Assembly (NCBI RefSeq): GCF_947166265.1
Contig: NZ_CAMVDO010000014.1
Span: forward strand, 1 to 64,000
Direction: 5' to 3'
Source of the DNA: an uncultured Fibrobacter sp.
Lineage (GTDB): Bacteria; Fibrobacterota; Fibrobacteria; Fibrobacterales; Fibrobacteraceae
Length of the DNA: 64,000 nucleotides
Shown: piece by piece, positions 53,443-61,556 of the stretch
Numbering within the stretch: position 1 is the first letter of the stretch
Layout of the letters: every line of letters starts with the position of its first letter
Made by a program: the position numbers and the translations under genes
The notes under the pieces: model-generated
Told to the model about the DNA's origin: nothing
Databases searched by the model: none
The model's input: only the letters and a program-made list of their open reading frames with translations

Positions 53443-55257
53443 CTATCGACTAAGGAGCGTGGACCAATCGATGAGCGAGGCGAAATGCTTTGCGCCGTTT
53501 TGCGTGAAGTGGCTGCAGTCCTGGCTGATGAACTTGTGTTCTGGGGTGAAAATACGGATGCGCCCGTTGCTATCGAGCGAGAGCGCCACGAGATCGATGT
53601 AGTCTCCGTTCCAGCTCTGTTTCATTTGACGGTTCGCTTGTTCAAGTTCGCGGTATAGCGGAAGAGTTTGTTTGAAATAGTCGGGGGAGTTGCGCTTGGC
53701 GTAGACGTTTCCGTTCGTGAATCCGAAGTTCTTAGTGCCGATGCCCTTGATCTTGGCGTTTGCTTTGATGTTCTCTAATACGTATTGCGGAACTTCGCTC
53801 TTGAATCCGAACGAGAAGATGAAGTCGCTTTCGCGGACTCGCGGGAGCAGGCTTTCGTCCCATTCGGCAGCGTAGGAAATGTTCACGCTGTCCTTGTACG
53901 TTGATTCCAGCAGCACGTTCGCGAAGTCTCGTGCGAACGAAGTGTTAACGATGAGTACGTTCGGCTTTTCGTTTTGCGGGAAGTCGCGGTCAAGCTCGTA
54001 GACGCGGTCACAGTACAGGGCGAACATGTTGCGCTGTAGGTTGTTCTTGGAAACGTCCAGCTCGGGAACGTCGCGCATGACGCCTGCGTGTAGGTAGACG
54101 AACAGGGCGAATGCGGTACTGCTCGAGAATAAGGCGATAAGGGCTGCGATGCTTTTGATGTTGAATTTCAGTTTTTCGACGTAGCGGAAAGAGGCGAACG
54201 TGAGTAGGGTTAGTGTCGTGATGAAATAGGCGAAGAATGTTACTGAAAGTTCGGGCGATACAAAGTATCTGTAGAACGCGATGATAACTTGATGCCATAC
54301 GAAAATGCTGAGGCTTGCCTTACCGATAATTTCGAGAATCTTGCCGAAGTGGCTCACGGCAAGCCTGCTGTTGCTGTAGTTATGTGAAATGGCGATGCTT
54401 GCAAATAGCGAGGTGAAAAGTATTAAAAGATTCCTCGCTGTTTCGGACGAGAATGGTGCTGGGCTTTCGGCGCCGATAATCGAAAGTTCCAGTCCGAGGG
54501 TGTCGCCGTGGATGTAGGCGAGGCTTAGGCCGATGGTTCCGATGAGGGCGAGTACTCCAGCCGACTGCAGGATTCGTAGAACCCTGGCTTGCGCCACTTT
54601 TGTGGTGATGGATGCCATGTTACAGCCGATGAGACCGCCTAGCGTGAATTCGAAAAGGCGGTAGGGGAGCAGGTAGAAACGATTGCCTACAGGAACGTCC
54701 GGATTGATGAATAGGGCAAATGAGATGGCCGAGATGAAGGTGAGCAGCAGGTTCGTCTTTTTACGGTCGAGGGAATGCGTCACCTTGCGCAGGGCGAGAA
54801 GAATCAGGGGAAATGCCACATAGAACTCGATCAGGATGCCGACAAACCACATGTGCATCAGCGGGCTGAAGGCGTTACTTGATTTCCAGTAGTCCTTGGT
54901 GGTGATGCTTGCAAGAATGTTCTGCGAAAAAAAGTTGGAAGCCACAGCCGTTTCGGATAAGTTTTCGTAATCATCGGGAAGCATGCCCGAGTAGCCCACA
55001 GCAAGGCATACGGAGGATGCTATAATCACGAGTGGGGCAAGGCGGAGCAACCTTTTTTTCAGGAAACCGAAATAGCTGAAGCAACGCTCATTGATTTTAG
55101 CCGTGAGTGACGGGATGATTAGGTAGCCATTGATAACAAGAAACAGGTCTACGCCAAGGTAGCCTGTTTTGAGGATGCCGAGATGGTAAAGGACAACCGC
55201 CAATATAGCGAATCCCTTCCAGGCGTCAATGTCGTTGCGGTAGGGCAAAGTGTACAT
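53443..55257 (-). CDS. Acyltransferase-3 family membrane protein with SGNH-like domain
   Basis: 604 residues. NDIDAWKGFAILAVVLYHLGIL, GYLGVDLFLVINGYLI and about ten membrane segments mark an OafA/YrhL acyltransferase, which O-acylates surface polysaccharide. The C-terminal 200 residues have the outline of an SGNH domain, with a late DCSHFTQNGAKHF (Asp-x-x-His). The first block, expected as GDS, reads VNTSFARDF, so the Gly-Asp is replaced by Asn-Thr while the Ser remains. TATTTTTG lies 4 nt before the ATG on the minus strand. Confidence 0.75.
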   Translation of the reverse strand: MYTLPYRNDIDAWKGFAILAVVLYHLGILKTGYLGVDLFLVINGYLIIPSLTAKINERCFSYFGFLKKRLLRLAPLVIIASSVCLAVGYSGMLPDDYENLSETAVASNFFSQNILASITTKDYWKSSNAFSPLMHMWFVGILIEFYVAFPLILLALRKVTHSLDRKKTNLLLTFISAISFALFINPDVPVGNRFYLLPYRLFEFTLGGLIGCNMASITTKVAQARVLRILQSAGVLALIGTIGLSLAYIHGDTLGLELSIIGAESPAPFSSETARNLLILFTSLFASIAISHNYSNSRLAVSHFGKILEIIGKASLSIFVWHQVIIAFYRYFVSPELSVTFFAYFITTLTLLTFASFRYVEKLKFNIKSIAALIALFSSSTAFALFVYLHAGVMRDVPELDVSKNNLQRNMFALYCDRVYELDRDFPQNEKPNVLIVNTSFARDFANVLLESTYKDSVNISYAAEWDESLLPRVRESDFIFSFGFKSEVPQYVLENIKANAKIKGIGTKNFGFTNGNVYAKRNSPDYFKQTLPLYRELEQANRQMKQSWNGDYIDLVALSLDSNGRIRIFTPEHKFISQDCSHFTQNGAKHFASLIDWSTLLSR

Positions 55258-55261
55258 GCCC

Positions 55262-55269
55262 CAAAAATA
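55262..55269 (-). promoter_or_regulatory. -7 element 4 nt before the acyltransferase ATG
   Basis: Minus strand TATTTTTG, then GGGC, then ATG 55257. Exact consensus match. Confidence 0.6.
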
Positions 55270-55291
55270 GTATTAAAGCTTGCGAGAACAG

Positions 55292-56488
55292 CTAATGGTG
55301 TTGGATGTCAAGACGGAAAATGTTTTGTGCGTTTGTTCTGGGAACTTCGATGGCGTGTACTCCCGGGGCAAAGTGCTGTACGGCGCTCCGCCACAAAATG
55401 CGGCCCTGGTAGTCGAACTGCACGACGCTAGCCTTTAGTGCTTTGTCGGTTTGCATGTAGAGCTTGCCGTCTTGCAGGCGAAAGGAGCTGCTGGTGGTTC
55501 TCCCGGTCGGCTTGATACCAGTGTTGTTGTCCGAAGAGCTTGAGTTTATGTCTTGGCTGCTGGATGAGGTGGGCTCACTTGCCTTCATCTTGGCGATGCC
55601 GGCCTTCCAGGCGTCAACGGCTGCCTGCGAAGTGTTGAGCGCCCAGTCGCCCTCGTTCGCTTCCTTGCTCTGGCTGAACCACATCACTGCAAATACGCGG
55701 GAGAAGTCCGTGGCGAAGTGATCGAACATATCGGTAATCCACTCGGCCTTGTTTCCGCCGAGTTCGGAGCTGGAAATTTCGGCGATGAAGAGCGGCTTGT
55801 CGATATTCGCGAGCGCGTTGTACGCCTTCTTGAATACCTGCGAGAACGTCTGCCAGCTGGACCAGCTTTGGCATTTGCCCCAGTTGTAGCCGTCGATGGA
55901 GATGTAGTCCACGTATTCGTCGCCGGGGTAGTTGCCGGTGAGCGTTGTGCCCGTTCCTGCGTTAGAAGCGTTGGTGGTCCAGACCCATTTTACGTTAGTG
56001 ACGTTTTCTTCGCGGAAGATATTCACGATATGGCGGAATGCCTCGGCGACATTCGCGTCGGTATTCCCGGCGCCAGCCTTACCCACGCCCCAGTCGTACC
56101 AGTCGCCGTTCGCTTCGTGGAGCGGCCTGAGCCAGATTTCTTCGCCGTAGTTCTTGACCCCTTTCGCATAGTCGCGAATATAGGTGTCGGCCTTACCGTC
56201 GACCAGGTCCTGGGCGTTGTAGCCGTTCGCCATCCAGGTGACCACCAGCGTGGAGCCGTTGTTCTTGGCGACGTTTGCATACTGCTCAGTTGCATTCCAG
56301 TCGTTGATATCGAAGAGTGCGAAGTAGCTGATGAGGTCGAGGTGCGTACCCTGTAAGTCTTGGAATGCCTGCACGTTCTGCTGTGTGGGCTGCGGATACT
56401 GACCCGGGCCACCGACCCAGGCGCCGATTTGGAATGCTAAAGCGGTCATAGGCAAAATCCCCAATGTGAAGAGTAACGATTTGAACAT
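55292..56488 (-). CDS. Secreted GH26 beta-mannanase
   Basis: 398 residues. Signal peptide FKSLLFTLGILPMTALA. A GH26 (clan GH-A) catalytic domain of about 280 residues: acid/base Glu in IWLRPLHEANGDWYDWG, nucleophile Glu in KPLFIAEISSSELGG. It hydrolyses internal beta-1,4-mannosidic bonds of mannan, judged by family. A Ser/Asn-rich linker (about 305-330) joins a C-terminal sorting-type domain with VVQFDYQGRILW. GAGG 6 nt before the ATG. The divergent GntR-type gene, 123 bp away, is its likely regulator. Confidence 0.88.
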   Translation of the reverse strand: MFKSLLFTLGILPMTALAFQIGAWVGGPGQYPQPTQQNVQAFQDLQGTHLDLISYFALFDINDWNATEQYANVAKNNGSTLVVTWMANGYNAQDLVDGKADTYIRDYAKGVKNYGEEIWLRPLHEANGDWYDWGVGKAGAGNTDANVAEAFRHIVNIFREENVTNVKWVWTTNASNAGTGTTLTGNYPGDEYVDYISIDGYNWGKCQSWSSWQTFSQVFKKAYNALANIDKPLFIAEISSSELGGNKAEWITDMFDHFATDFSRVFAVMWFSQSKEANEGDWALNTSQAAVDAWKAGIAKMKASEPTSSSSQDINSSSSDNNTGIKPTGRTTSSSFRLQDGKLYMQTDKALKASVVQFDYQGRILWRSAVQHFAPGVHAIEVPRTNAQNIFRLDIQHH

Positions 56489-56582
56489 GATAGCCTCGAT
56501 TTTTGAAATGAGTTTTGTTTCCTTACATAAATTAGCTTACTAGGGGTTCCTTGTACCTGACATTTATGTATGTTTGTGCTAT

Positions 56583-56596
56583 AGTGTATCTAGTGT
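56583..56596. promoter_or_regulatory. Direct repeat AGTGT-N4-AGTGT before the regulator
   Basis: Two AGTGT sites, 56583-56587 and 56592-56596, nine bases apart, just before the GGAGG of the GntR-type gene. They could be half-sites for that protein's two DNA-binding domains; short enough to be chance. Confidence 0.25.
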
Positions 56597-56611
56597 TATA
56601 ACGGAGGCTCC

Positions 56612-57931
56612 ATGACTGTCGATGAATTTTGCAAGTGGATAGAATCGTCCGGATTCAAGGACGGCGCAAGGCTTCCGTCTGTGCGCAAGGTGGCTGCGTC
56701 ATTGCATGCTTCGACCTTTACCATTTTCCAGGCGTACAAGCGCCTGGTAGAACAAGGGAAAATCTACGGAGAGCACGGCAACGGATACTTTTGGGGCAAT
56801 AAGCCCGAAATCGTGGTAGACGCAGGCGAACATGAGACCGAACGCCTGGAACGCCTGCTTTTAGAAGACTGGAAATCCGGCAAGGTTTCGGTGGACAGTA
56901 CGCTACCGTCGATCAAGGACTTGTGCTTCGTTTACGGGACCACGTCGGGTTCCATGAGCCGCACCCTTGAAATGTTGCGTGAAAGGGGTGTGCTCGACCG
57001 TAAGGGTCGCGGGCGTTACTACTTCAAGAACACAAGGTCGTCTTCGGTCAATTTAAAGGAAATCCTCTTGATCATGCGTTGCAATCCGAGCGGGGATTTT
57101 AACGGGCTTGGCGAACGTGAACTCACGTTCATGCAGAAGGTGTATGCCGAAGCTAGGCGCAATAACCTCAAGGTCAAGGCGCTCGGATACTATGAGGACG
57201 AGGGTCTTTTTCTAGATGCCGCCGGAAACCAGGTTCGGCTGGAGGACTGTGGCGAATATTTCGGTGCTGTCGTATCGACGATGCTGGTGTTTAACATAAG
57301 CAGGCTCTTTGCGCTTCTCGCCTGCACGCGGTTCCCTATTTCGGTCTGGTGGGAGCACCCGCTGTACGATATTCCCCGCGCGTTAAAAAAAGAAAAGCGC
57401 TATGCGTTTTTCAACTTGGCCTTTGGTGATTTTCCGGGGCGCGCGGTGGGGCGGTTCCTGAAAGAAAAGGGAATGGAGCGTGTCGCCTTTATTTCGCCTT
57501 ATCACATGAGTATGTGGTCGAGGGATCGCCTGAAAGGACTCAAGGAGGTGGGGCTCAAGGTTGTCGAAGCAACCGATGCCTCGCATGCGAGCCATTTTGA
57601 TTTTATGCAAGAGAAAGAGGCTCATGAACATTTTAGTCGCATATTGCAAAAACTGGTAAAAGAGGTTCCGTCTGTAGATGCGTGGGTCGTGTCAAACGAC
57701 AGGGTAGGGGTGGAACTTTTGTCGCTTGTGGAGCAGGGTAAGCTTAAACGCCCGCCTTACATGGTATCGTTCGACAATTCTAACGACAGCTACCGCAACC
57801 GTCTGGATTCCTTCGAGTTCAGCTTGGATGCCCTTGCCGAGCAATCCGTATTCCACCTAGTATCCCCTGGTGTTACTTTGTATAAAAAAGACGATTTTAG
57901 GGAACTTTCGGGGCATGTCGTGGAGAAGTGA
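56612..57931 (+). CDS. GntR-type regulator with two winged helices and a LacI-like sensor
   Basis: 439 residues. Residues 1-65 (GFKDGARLPSVRKVAASLHA ... LVEQGKIYGEHGNGYFW) form a GntR winged helix. Residues about 80-145 (LLLEDWKSGKVSVDSTLPSI, MSRTLEMLRERGVLDRKGRGRYYF) form a second one with the same helix-turn-helix-wing order. From about 150 on there is a periplasmic-binding-protein fold as in LacI/GalR or AraR-type sensors (FMQKVYAEARRNNLKVKALG, FLKEKGMERVAFISP, VDAWVVSNDRVGVELLSLVE). It likely binds a sugar derived from mannan and controls the divergent GH26 gene. GGAGG 6 nt before the ATG. Confidence 0.75.
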   Translation: MTVDEFCKWIESSGFKDGARLPSVRKVAASLHASTFTIFQAYKRLVEQGKIYGEHGNGYFWGNKPEIVVDAGEHETERLERLLLEDWKSGKVSVDSTLPSIKDLCFVYGTTSGSMSRTLEMLRERGVLDRKGRGRYYFKNTRSSSVNLKEILLIMRCNPSGDFNGLGERELTFMQKVYAEARRNNLKVKALGYYEDEGLFLDAAGNQVRLEDCGEYFGAVVSTMLVFNISRLFALLACTRFPISVWWEHPLYDIPRALKKEKRYAFFNLAFGDFPGRAVGRFLKEKGMERVAFISPYHMSMWSRDRLKGLKEVGLKVVEATDASHASHFDFMQEKEAHEHFSRILQKLVKEVPSVDAWVVSNDRVGVELLSLVEQGKLKRPPYMVSFDNSNDSYRNRLDSFEFSLDALAEQSVFHLVSPGVTLYKKDDFRELSGHVVEK

Positions 57932-58005
57932 CCACTTCGCTCAATCCTGTTCACATTTTTCCAACTTTTTTCTAACCATTAACCACGAATCACTAACCAC
58001 TTTTT

Positions 58006-58013
58006 TATATTTA
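58006..58013 (+). promoter_or_regulatory. -7-like element of eno
   Basis: TATATTTA, 40 nt before ATG 58053; the leader carries AGAAGG. Confidence 0.5.
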
Positions 58014-58052
58014 AAGCACATAAATTTTTCACTTTAACAGAAGGTTAATAAA

Positions 58053-59477
58053 ATGGCTAAAATCGCTAAAGTTTGGGCTCGTCAGATCCTGGATTCCCGT
58101 GGCAATCCGTCTCTCGAAGTCGATGTTACTCTTGACAACGGTATCGTTGGTCACGCTGCTGTTCCGAGCGGCGCTTCCACCGGTGAACGCGAAGCTTGCG
58201 AACTCCGCGACGGCGACAAGAAGACCTATCTCGGCAAGGGCACTCTCACTGCCGTGAAGAACGTCAACACCAAGATCGCTAAGAAGATCGTTGGCATGGA
58301 TCCGTCCAAGCAGACCGAAGTTGATGACGCTATGATCGAACTCGACGGCAACCGCATGCTCAAGAACACGCTCGGTGCAAACGCTATCCTCGGCGTTTCC
58401 ATGGCTGTTTGCGTTGCTGCTGCTAAGGATGCTGGCCTTCCGCTTTACCAGTACATTGCTAAGCTCCATGGCACTGAAAAGCTCACCCTCCCGTGCCCGA
58501 TGTGCAACGTGATCAACGGTGGTGCTCACTCTTCCGCTCCGATCGACTTCCAGGAATTCATGATCGCTCCGGTTGGCGCTAAGACTTTCTCCAAGGGTCT
58601 CCAGATGGTGACCGAAATCTTCCACGCTCTTAAGGCTGTCCTCAAGAAGGGTGGTTTCGATACGACCGTTGGTGACGAAGGTGGCTTTGCTCCGGGCGTT
58701 GCTATCAAGCCGGCTAAGAACAAGTTCGGTTACGAAATCAAGGACGTGATGACCCTCGAAAAGGCTCTCGCTGCTTTGAAGACCGCTACTGAAAACGCTG
58801 GTTACGTTTTCGGCAAGGACATCAAGATCGCCCTCGACGTTGCTTCTTCCGAATTCTGCGACAAGGAAACTGAAAAGGAAGGCTCCAAGGCTGTTACCTA
58901 CACCTTCAAGAAGAGCACCAAGAAGACTGTCAAGTCCGCTGACATGGTCAAGCTCTATGAAAAGCTCATCGACAAGTACTCCATCTTCTCCATTGAAGAC
59001 GGTCTCGATGAAGCTGACTGGGCAGGTTGGAAGGTTCTTACCGACAAGCTCGGTGGCAAGATTAACCTCGTGGGTGACGACCTGTTCGTCACGAACCCGA
59101 CCATCTTCGACGAAGGCATCAAGGCTGGCATCGCTAACGCTATCCTCATCAAGGTGAACCAGGTCGGTTCTGTTTCTGAAACCCTCGCTGCTATCAAGCG
59201 CGCTCAGGTCGAAGGCTATGCTCCGATCGTTTCTCACCGTTCTGGCGAAACCGAAGACACCTTCATTGCTGACCTCGCCGTCGGTACTGCCGCTGGCCAG
59301 ATCAAGACTGGTTCTCTCTCTCGTACGGACCGCGTCTGCAAGTACAACCGCCTCCTCCGCATCGAAGAAGAACTCGGCAAGGCTGCTGTCTACGCTGGCG
59401 ACCCGCGCAAGAACTGCAAGGCTCCGGCTGCTAAGAAGACCGCTTGCAAGAAGGGCTGCGCTAAGAAGGCTAAGTAA
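58053..59477 (+). CDS. eno: Enolase with a Lys/Cys-rich C-terminal tail
   Basis: 474 residues. Converts 2-phosphoglycerate to phosphoenolpyruvate. [29 protein letters not shown], the signature [14 protein letters not shown] and [17 protein letters not shown] are canonical, with magnesium ligands in [18 protein letters not shown] and LVGDDLFVT. Bacterial enolases usually end near [10 protein letters not shown], about 430 residues; this one runs on with [20 protein letters not shown] and AKKAK, about 24 added residues with three Cys and many Lys, and carries small insertions near 275-290. Strong codon bias. Confidence 0.97.
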   Translation: MAKIAKVWARQILDSRGNPSLEVDVTLDNGIVGHAAVPSGASTGEREACELRDGDKKTYLGKGTLTAVKNVNTKIAKKIVGMDPSKQTEVDDAMIELDGNRMLKNTLGANAILGVSMAVCVAAAKDAGLPLYQYIAKLHGTEKLTLPCPMCNVINGGAHSSAPIDFQEFMIAPVGAKTFSKGLQMVTEIFHALKAVLKKGGFDTTVGDEGGFAPGVAIKPAKNKFGYEIKDVMTLEKALAALKTATENAGYVFGKDIKIALDVASSEFCDKETEKEGSKAVTYTFKKSTKKTVKSADMVKLYEKLIDKYSIFSIEDGLDEADWAGWKVLTDKLGGKINLVGDDLFVTNPTIFDEGIKAGIANAILIKVNQVGSVSETLAAIKRAQVEGYAPIVSHRSGETEDTFIADLAVGTAAGQIKTGSLSRTDRVCKYNRLLRIEEELGKAAVYAGDPRKNCKAPAAKKTACKKGCAKKAK

Positions 59478-59500
59478 TTTCTGATTAAAGAAAATTGCTA

Positions 59501-59536
59501 AGAGAAGCCGTCCCTGATGGGACGGCTTCTCTGTTT
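59501..59536 (+). terminator. Terminator of eno
   Basis: AGAGAAGCCGTCCC and GGGACGGCTTCTCT form a perfect 14-bp stem with loop TGAT, followed by GTTTAG. Confidence 0.85.
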
Positions 59537-59580
59537 AGACGGCTGTCTTGTTGCAAAAAATTTTTAGAACAAGGTATCTA

Positions 59581-59614
59581 AAAAGAGTCCCGACGAAAGT
59601 CGGGACTCTTTTGT
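59581..59614. terminator. Second, bidirectional terminator
   Basis: AAAAGAGTCCCGAC, GAAA, GTCGGGACTCTTTT: a perfect 14-bp stem closed by a GNRA tetraloop, with A and T runs at the ends. Confidence 0.85.
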
Positions 59615-59650
59615 ATGTAATTCTGAATTTGTATTGACTGGTTCGATTCA

Positions 59651-59940
59651 GTTCGGTCTTACCGTGAGCAACAAACGCCTTGTATTAACGAGGCGTGGTT
59701 GCGAGAGAACCGGCTCCAGAGTAAGGATTCTGTTGAGTTTAGCCGGTTCGGTCTTTTGTGAGCCTCAAGTGCCTCGTATTAACGAGGCATGGAGGCGAGA
59801 GAATCGGCTCTAGAGTAAGGAATCTGTTGAGTTTAGCCGGTTCGGTCTTTTGTGAGCCTCAAGTGCCTCGTATTAACGAGGCATGGAGGCGAGAGAATCG
59901 GCTCTAGAGTAAGGAATCTGTTGAACTTAGCCGGTTCGGT
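59651..59940 (+). ncRNA. Three tandem 94/95-bp structured repeats, candidate RNA
   Basis: Units 59651-59745, 59746-59839 and 59840-59933, then the first bases of a fourth. Units 2 and 3 are nearly identical; unit 1 is diverged. Each folds the same way: an outer stem (GCAAC/GTTGC in unit 1, GCCTC/GAGGC in units 2-3), an inner stem of 8 bp closed by TATTAA (59675-59696; 59769-59790), and a long-range stem GAACCGGCT or GAATCGGCT pairing with AGCCGGTTC of the next unit boundary. Differences between units keep the pairs intact. All imperfect pairs are G-U on the plus strand and would be A-C on the minus strand. No long ORF runs through the array. It lies between eno and pta. Confidence 0.65.
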
Positions 59941-61329
59941 CTAATTAGCTTGAACAGCCGTTAAAGCGATCGTGTAGACGATGTCTTCCACAAGGGCGCC
60001 GCGGCTGAGGTCGTTCACCGGCTTTGCAAGACCCTGGAGCATAGGACCGATGGCGATGGTGCCGTGGGCGCTGCGCTGTACGGCCTTGTAGCCGATGTTA
60101 CCTGCAGAGAGGCTCGGGAACACGAACACGGTCGCCTTGCCGGCCACGGTGCTGCCCGGTGCCTTCAGGGAACCTACGCTCGGCACGGTCGCAGCGTCGT
60201 ACTGCAGCGGGCCATCGACGAGCATTTCGGGGCGGGCTGCCTTCACAAGGGCGGTAGCTTCGCGGACGAGGTCGGCGTCGGGGCCCTTGCCGCTGTTCAT
60301 GGTGCTGTAGCTGAGGAGGGCGACGCGGCTCGGGAGGCCAAAGGCCTTGGCGGTGTCGTCACACTGCTGGGCGATACCGGCCAGTTCTTCGGCGGTCGGG
60401 TTCAGGTTAATGGCGCAGTCGCCGTAAATGTAAGTCTTGTCCGGCATGCACATGAAGAACACGGAGCTTACGGACTTGACGCCGGGTGCACACTTGATGA
60501 CCTGGAGTGCCGGGCGGAGCGTGTCGGCGGTGGAGTGGATGGCGCCGGAAACGAGTCCGTCCACTTCGCCCATCTTGAGCATCATGGTTCCGAGCATTAC
60601 GTTGTCGGCAATCGCTGCACGGGCCTGGTCTTCGGTCATGCCCTTGGACTTGCGGAGTTCCACGAGGGTCGGCACGTACTTTTCGGCAAGTTCTGCGCTC
60701 GGTTCGATAATTTCGATATCGGCAGGGAGGGTAACGCCCTGTTCCTTGGCGACGGCGAAGATTTCGTCCTTCTTGCCGATGAGTACCGGCACGGCGATCT
60801 TACGGTCGATTACGAGCTTTGCAGCCTGCACGGTGCGCGGTTCGGAACCTTCGGGGAGCACGATGCGCTTCTTGGCCTTGGAGGCCTTCAGGAGGAGGCC
60901 TGCGCGGAACATGGCCTGGCTGGTCTTCCTTTCGGCGGGGGCTTCTGCCAAGTCCTTGGCGAGGCACTTGGGGCATGCGAGCAGACGCTTGGGGCAGAAC
61001 AGGTCTGCATCTTCGCTGTCGGAATAAATCTTGGCATCGAGGGCGGTTGCGAGGGAGTCGTTATACTTCTGTGCCATCACGTCGCTCATACCGGCAGCAC
61101 CTTCGACCACCACGGCGTCGACGGAATCAAAGTCCTGCGAAAGGAAGTCTGCCGCAATCTTTTCCATGAGCACGGCGGAATTGTGGGCCTTGAGTTCCTT
61201 CACGGCTTCGGCACCGTTCACGCAGGGCTTGTAGGCGGCGGCGATCAGGCCGGCACCGGCTACGGCGTCCATGACTTCCTTGACTTTTGCTTCCATGTTG
61301 GCGGAGGCGACCAGATACACTCGATTCAT
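59941..61329 (-). CDS. pta: Phosphate acetyltransferase
   Basis: 462 residues. Interconverts acetyl-CoA and acetyl phosphate, a route to acetate, a main fermentation product of this group. The C-terminal 330 residues are the full PTA_PTB domain ([72 protein letters not shown]). The N-terminal 120 residues are a shortened version of the regulatory P-loop/DRTGG part of long Pta (about 700 residues in E. coli); the P-loop is lost ([15 protein letters not shown]). AGGAG 7 nt before the ATG. Confidence 0.92.
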   Translation of the reverse strand: MNRVYLVASANMEAKVKEVMDAVAGAGLIAAAYKPCVNGAEAVKELKAHNSAVLMEKIAADFLSQDFDSVDAVVVEGAAGMSDVMAQKYNDSLATALDAKIYSDSEDADLFCPKRLLACPKCLAKDLAEAPAERKTSQAMFRAGLLLKASKAKKRIVLPEGSEPRTVQAAKLVIDRKIAVPVLIGKKDEIFAVAKEQGVTLPADIEIIEPSAELAEKYVPTLVELRKSKGMTEDQARAAIADNVMLGTMMLKMGEVDGLVSGAIHSTADTLRPALQVIKCAPGVKSVSSVFFMCMPDKTYIYGDCAINLNPTAEELAGIAQQCDDTAKAFGLPSRVALLSYSTMNSGKGPDADLVREATALVKAARPEMLVDGPLQYDAATVPSVGSLKAPGSTVAGKATVFVFPSLSAGNIGYKAVQRSAHGTIAIGPMLQGLAKPVNDLSRGALVEDIVYTIALTAVQAN

Positions 61330-61505
61330 AAAAAACTCCTGTTGATTTTAAAATTCCGTATTTAAAATTAGGATTTTGATGGTCCGTAGACCTTTTTGTC
61401 TCGTTAAAAATGTAAAAAAATACGAGTCATTTGCCGTTTTTGCAGATTCTTACAAAAATGATACAGGGTAAAGTAATATTTGCAGAAAGAATTTGCAAAA
61501 AAAGC

Positions 61506-61513
61506 TATTTTTG
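61506..61513 (+). promoter_or_regulatory. -7 element of the last fibro-slime gene
   Basis: TATTTTTG in the context GCTATTTTTGGC, 43 nt before ATG 61557; GGAGAGAG lies just ahead of the start. Confidence 0.5.
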
Positions 61514-61556
61514 GCACTAGGTTGACATGTGTTTGGGATTATAATGGAGAGAGCGG

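Noticed and set aside
59651-59940. CRISPR array
   Set aside because: The unit is 94 bp, contiguous and internally folded, without alternating unique spacers, and no cas genes are present.
61522-61545. TTGACA and TATAAT before the last fibro-slime gene as a sigma-70 promoter
   Set aside because: The spacer is only 12 bases; TATTTTTG at 61506 fits the local pattern better.
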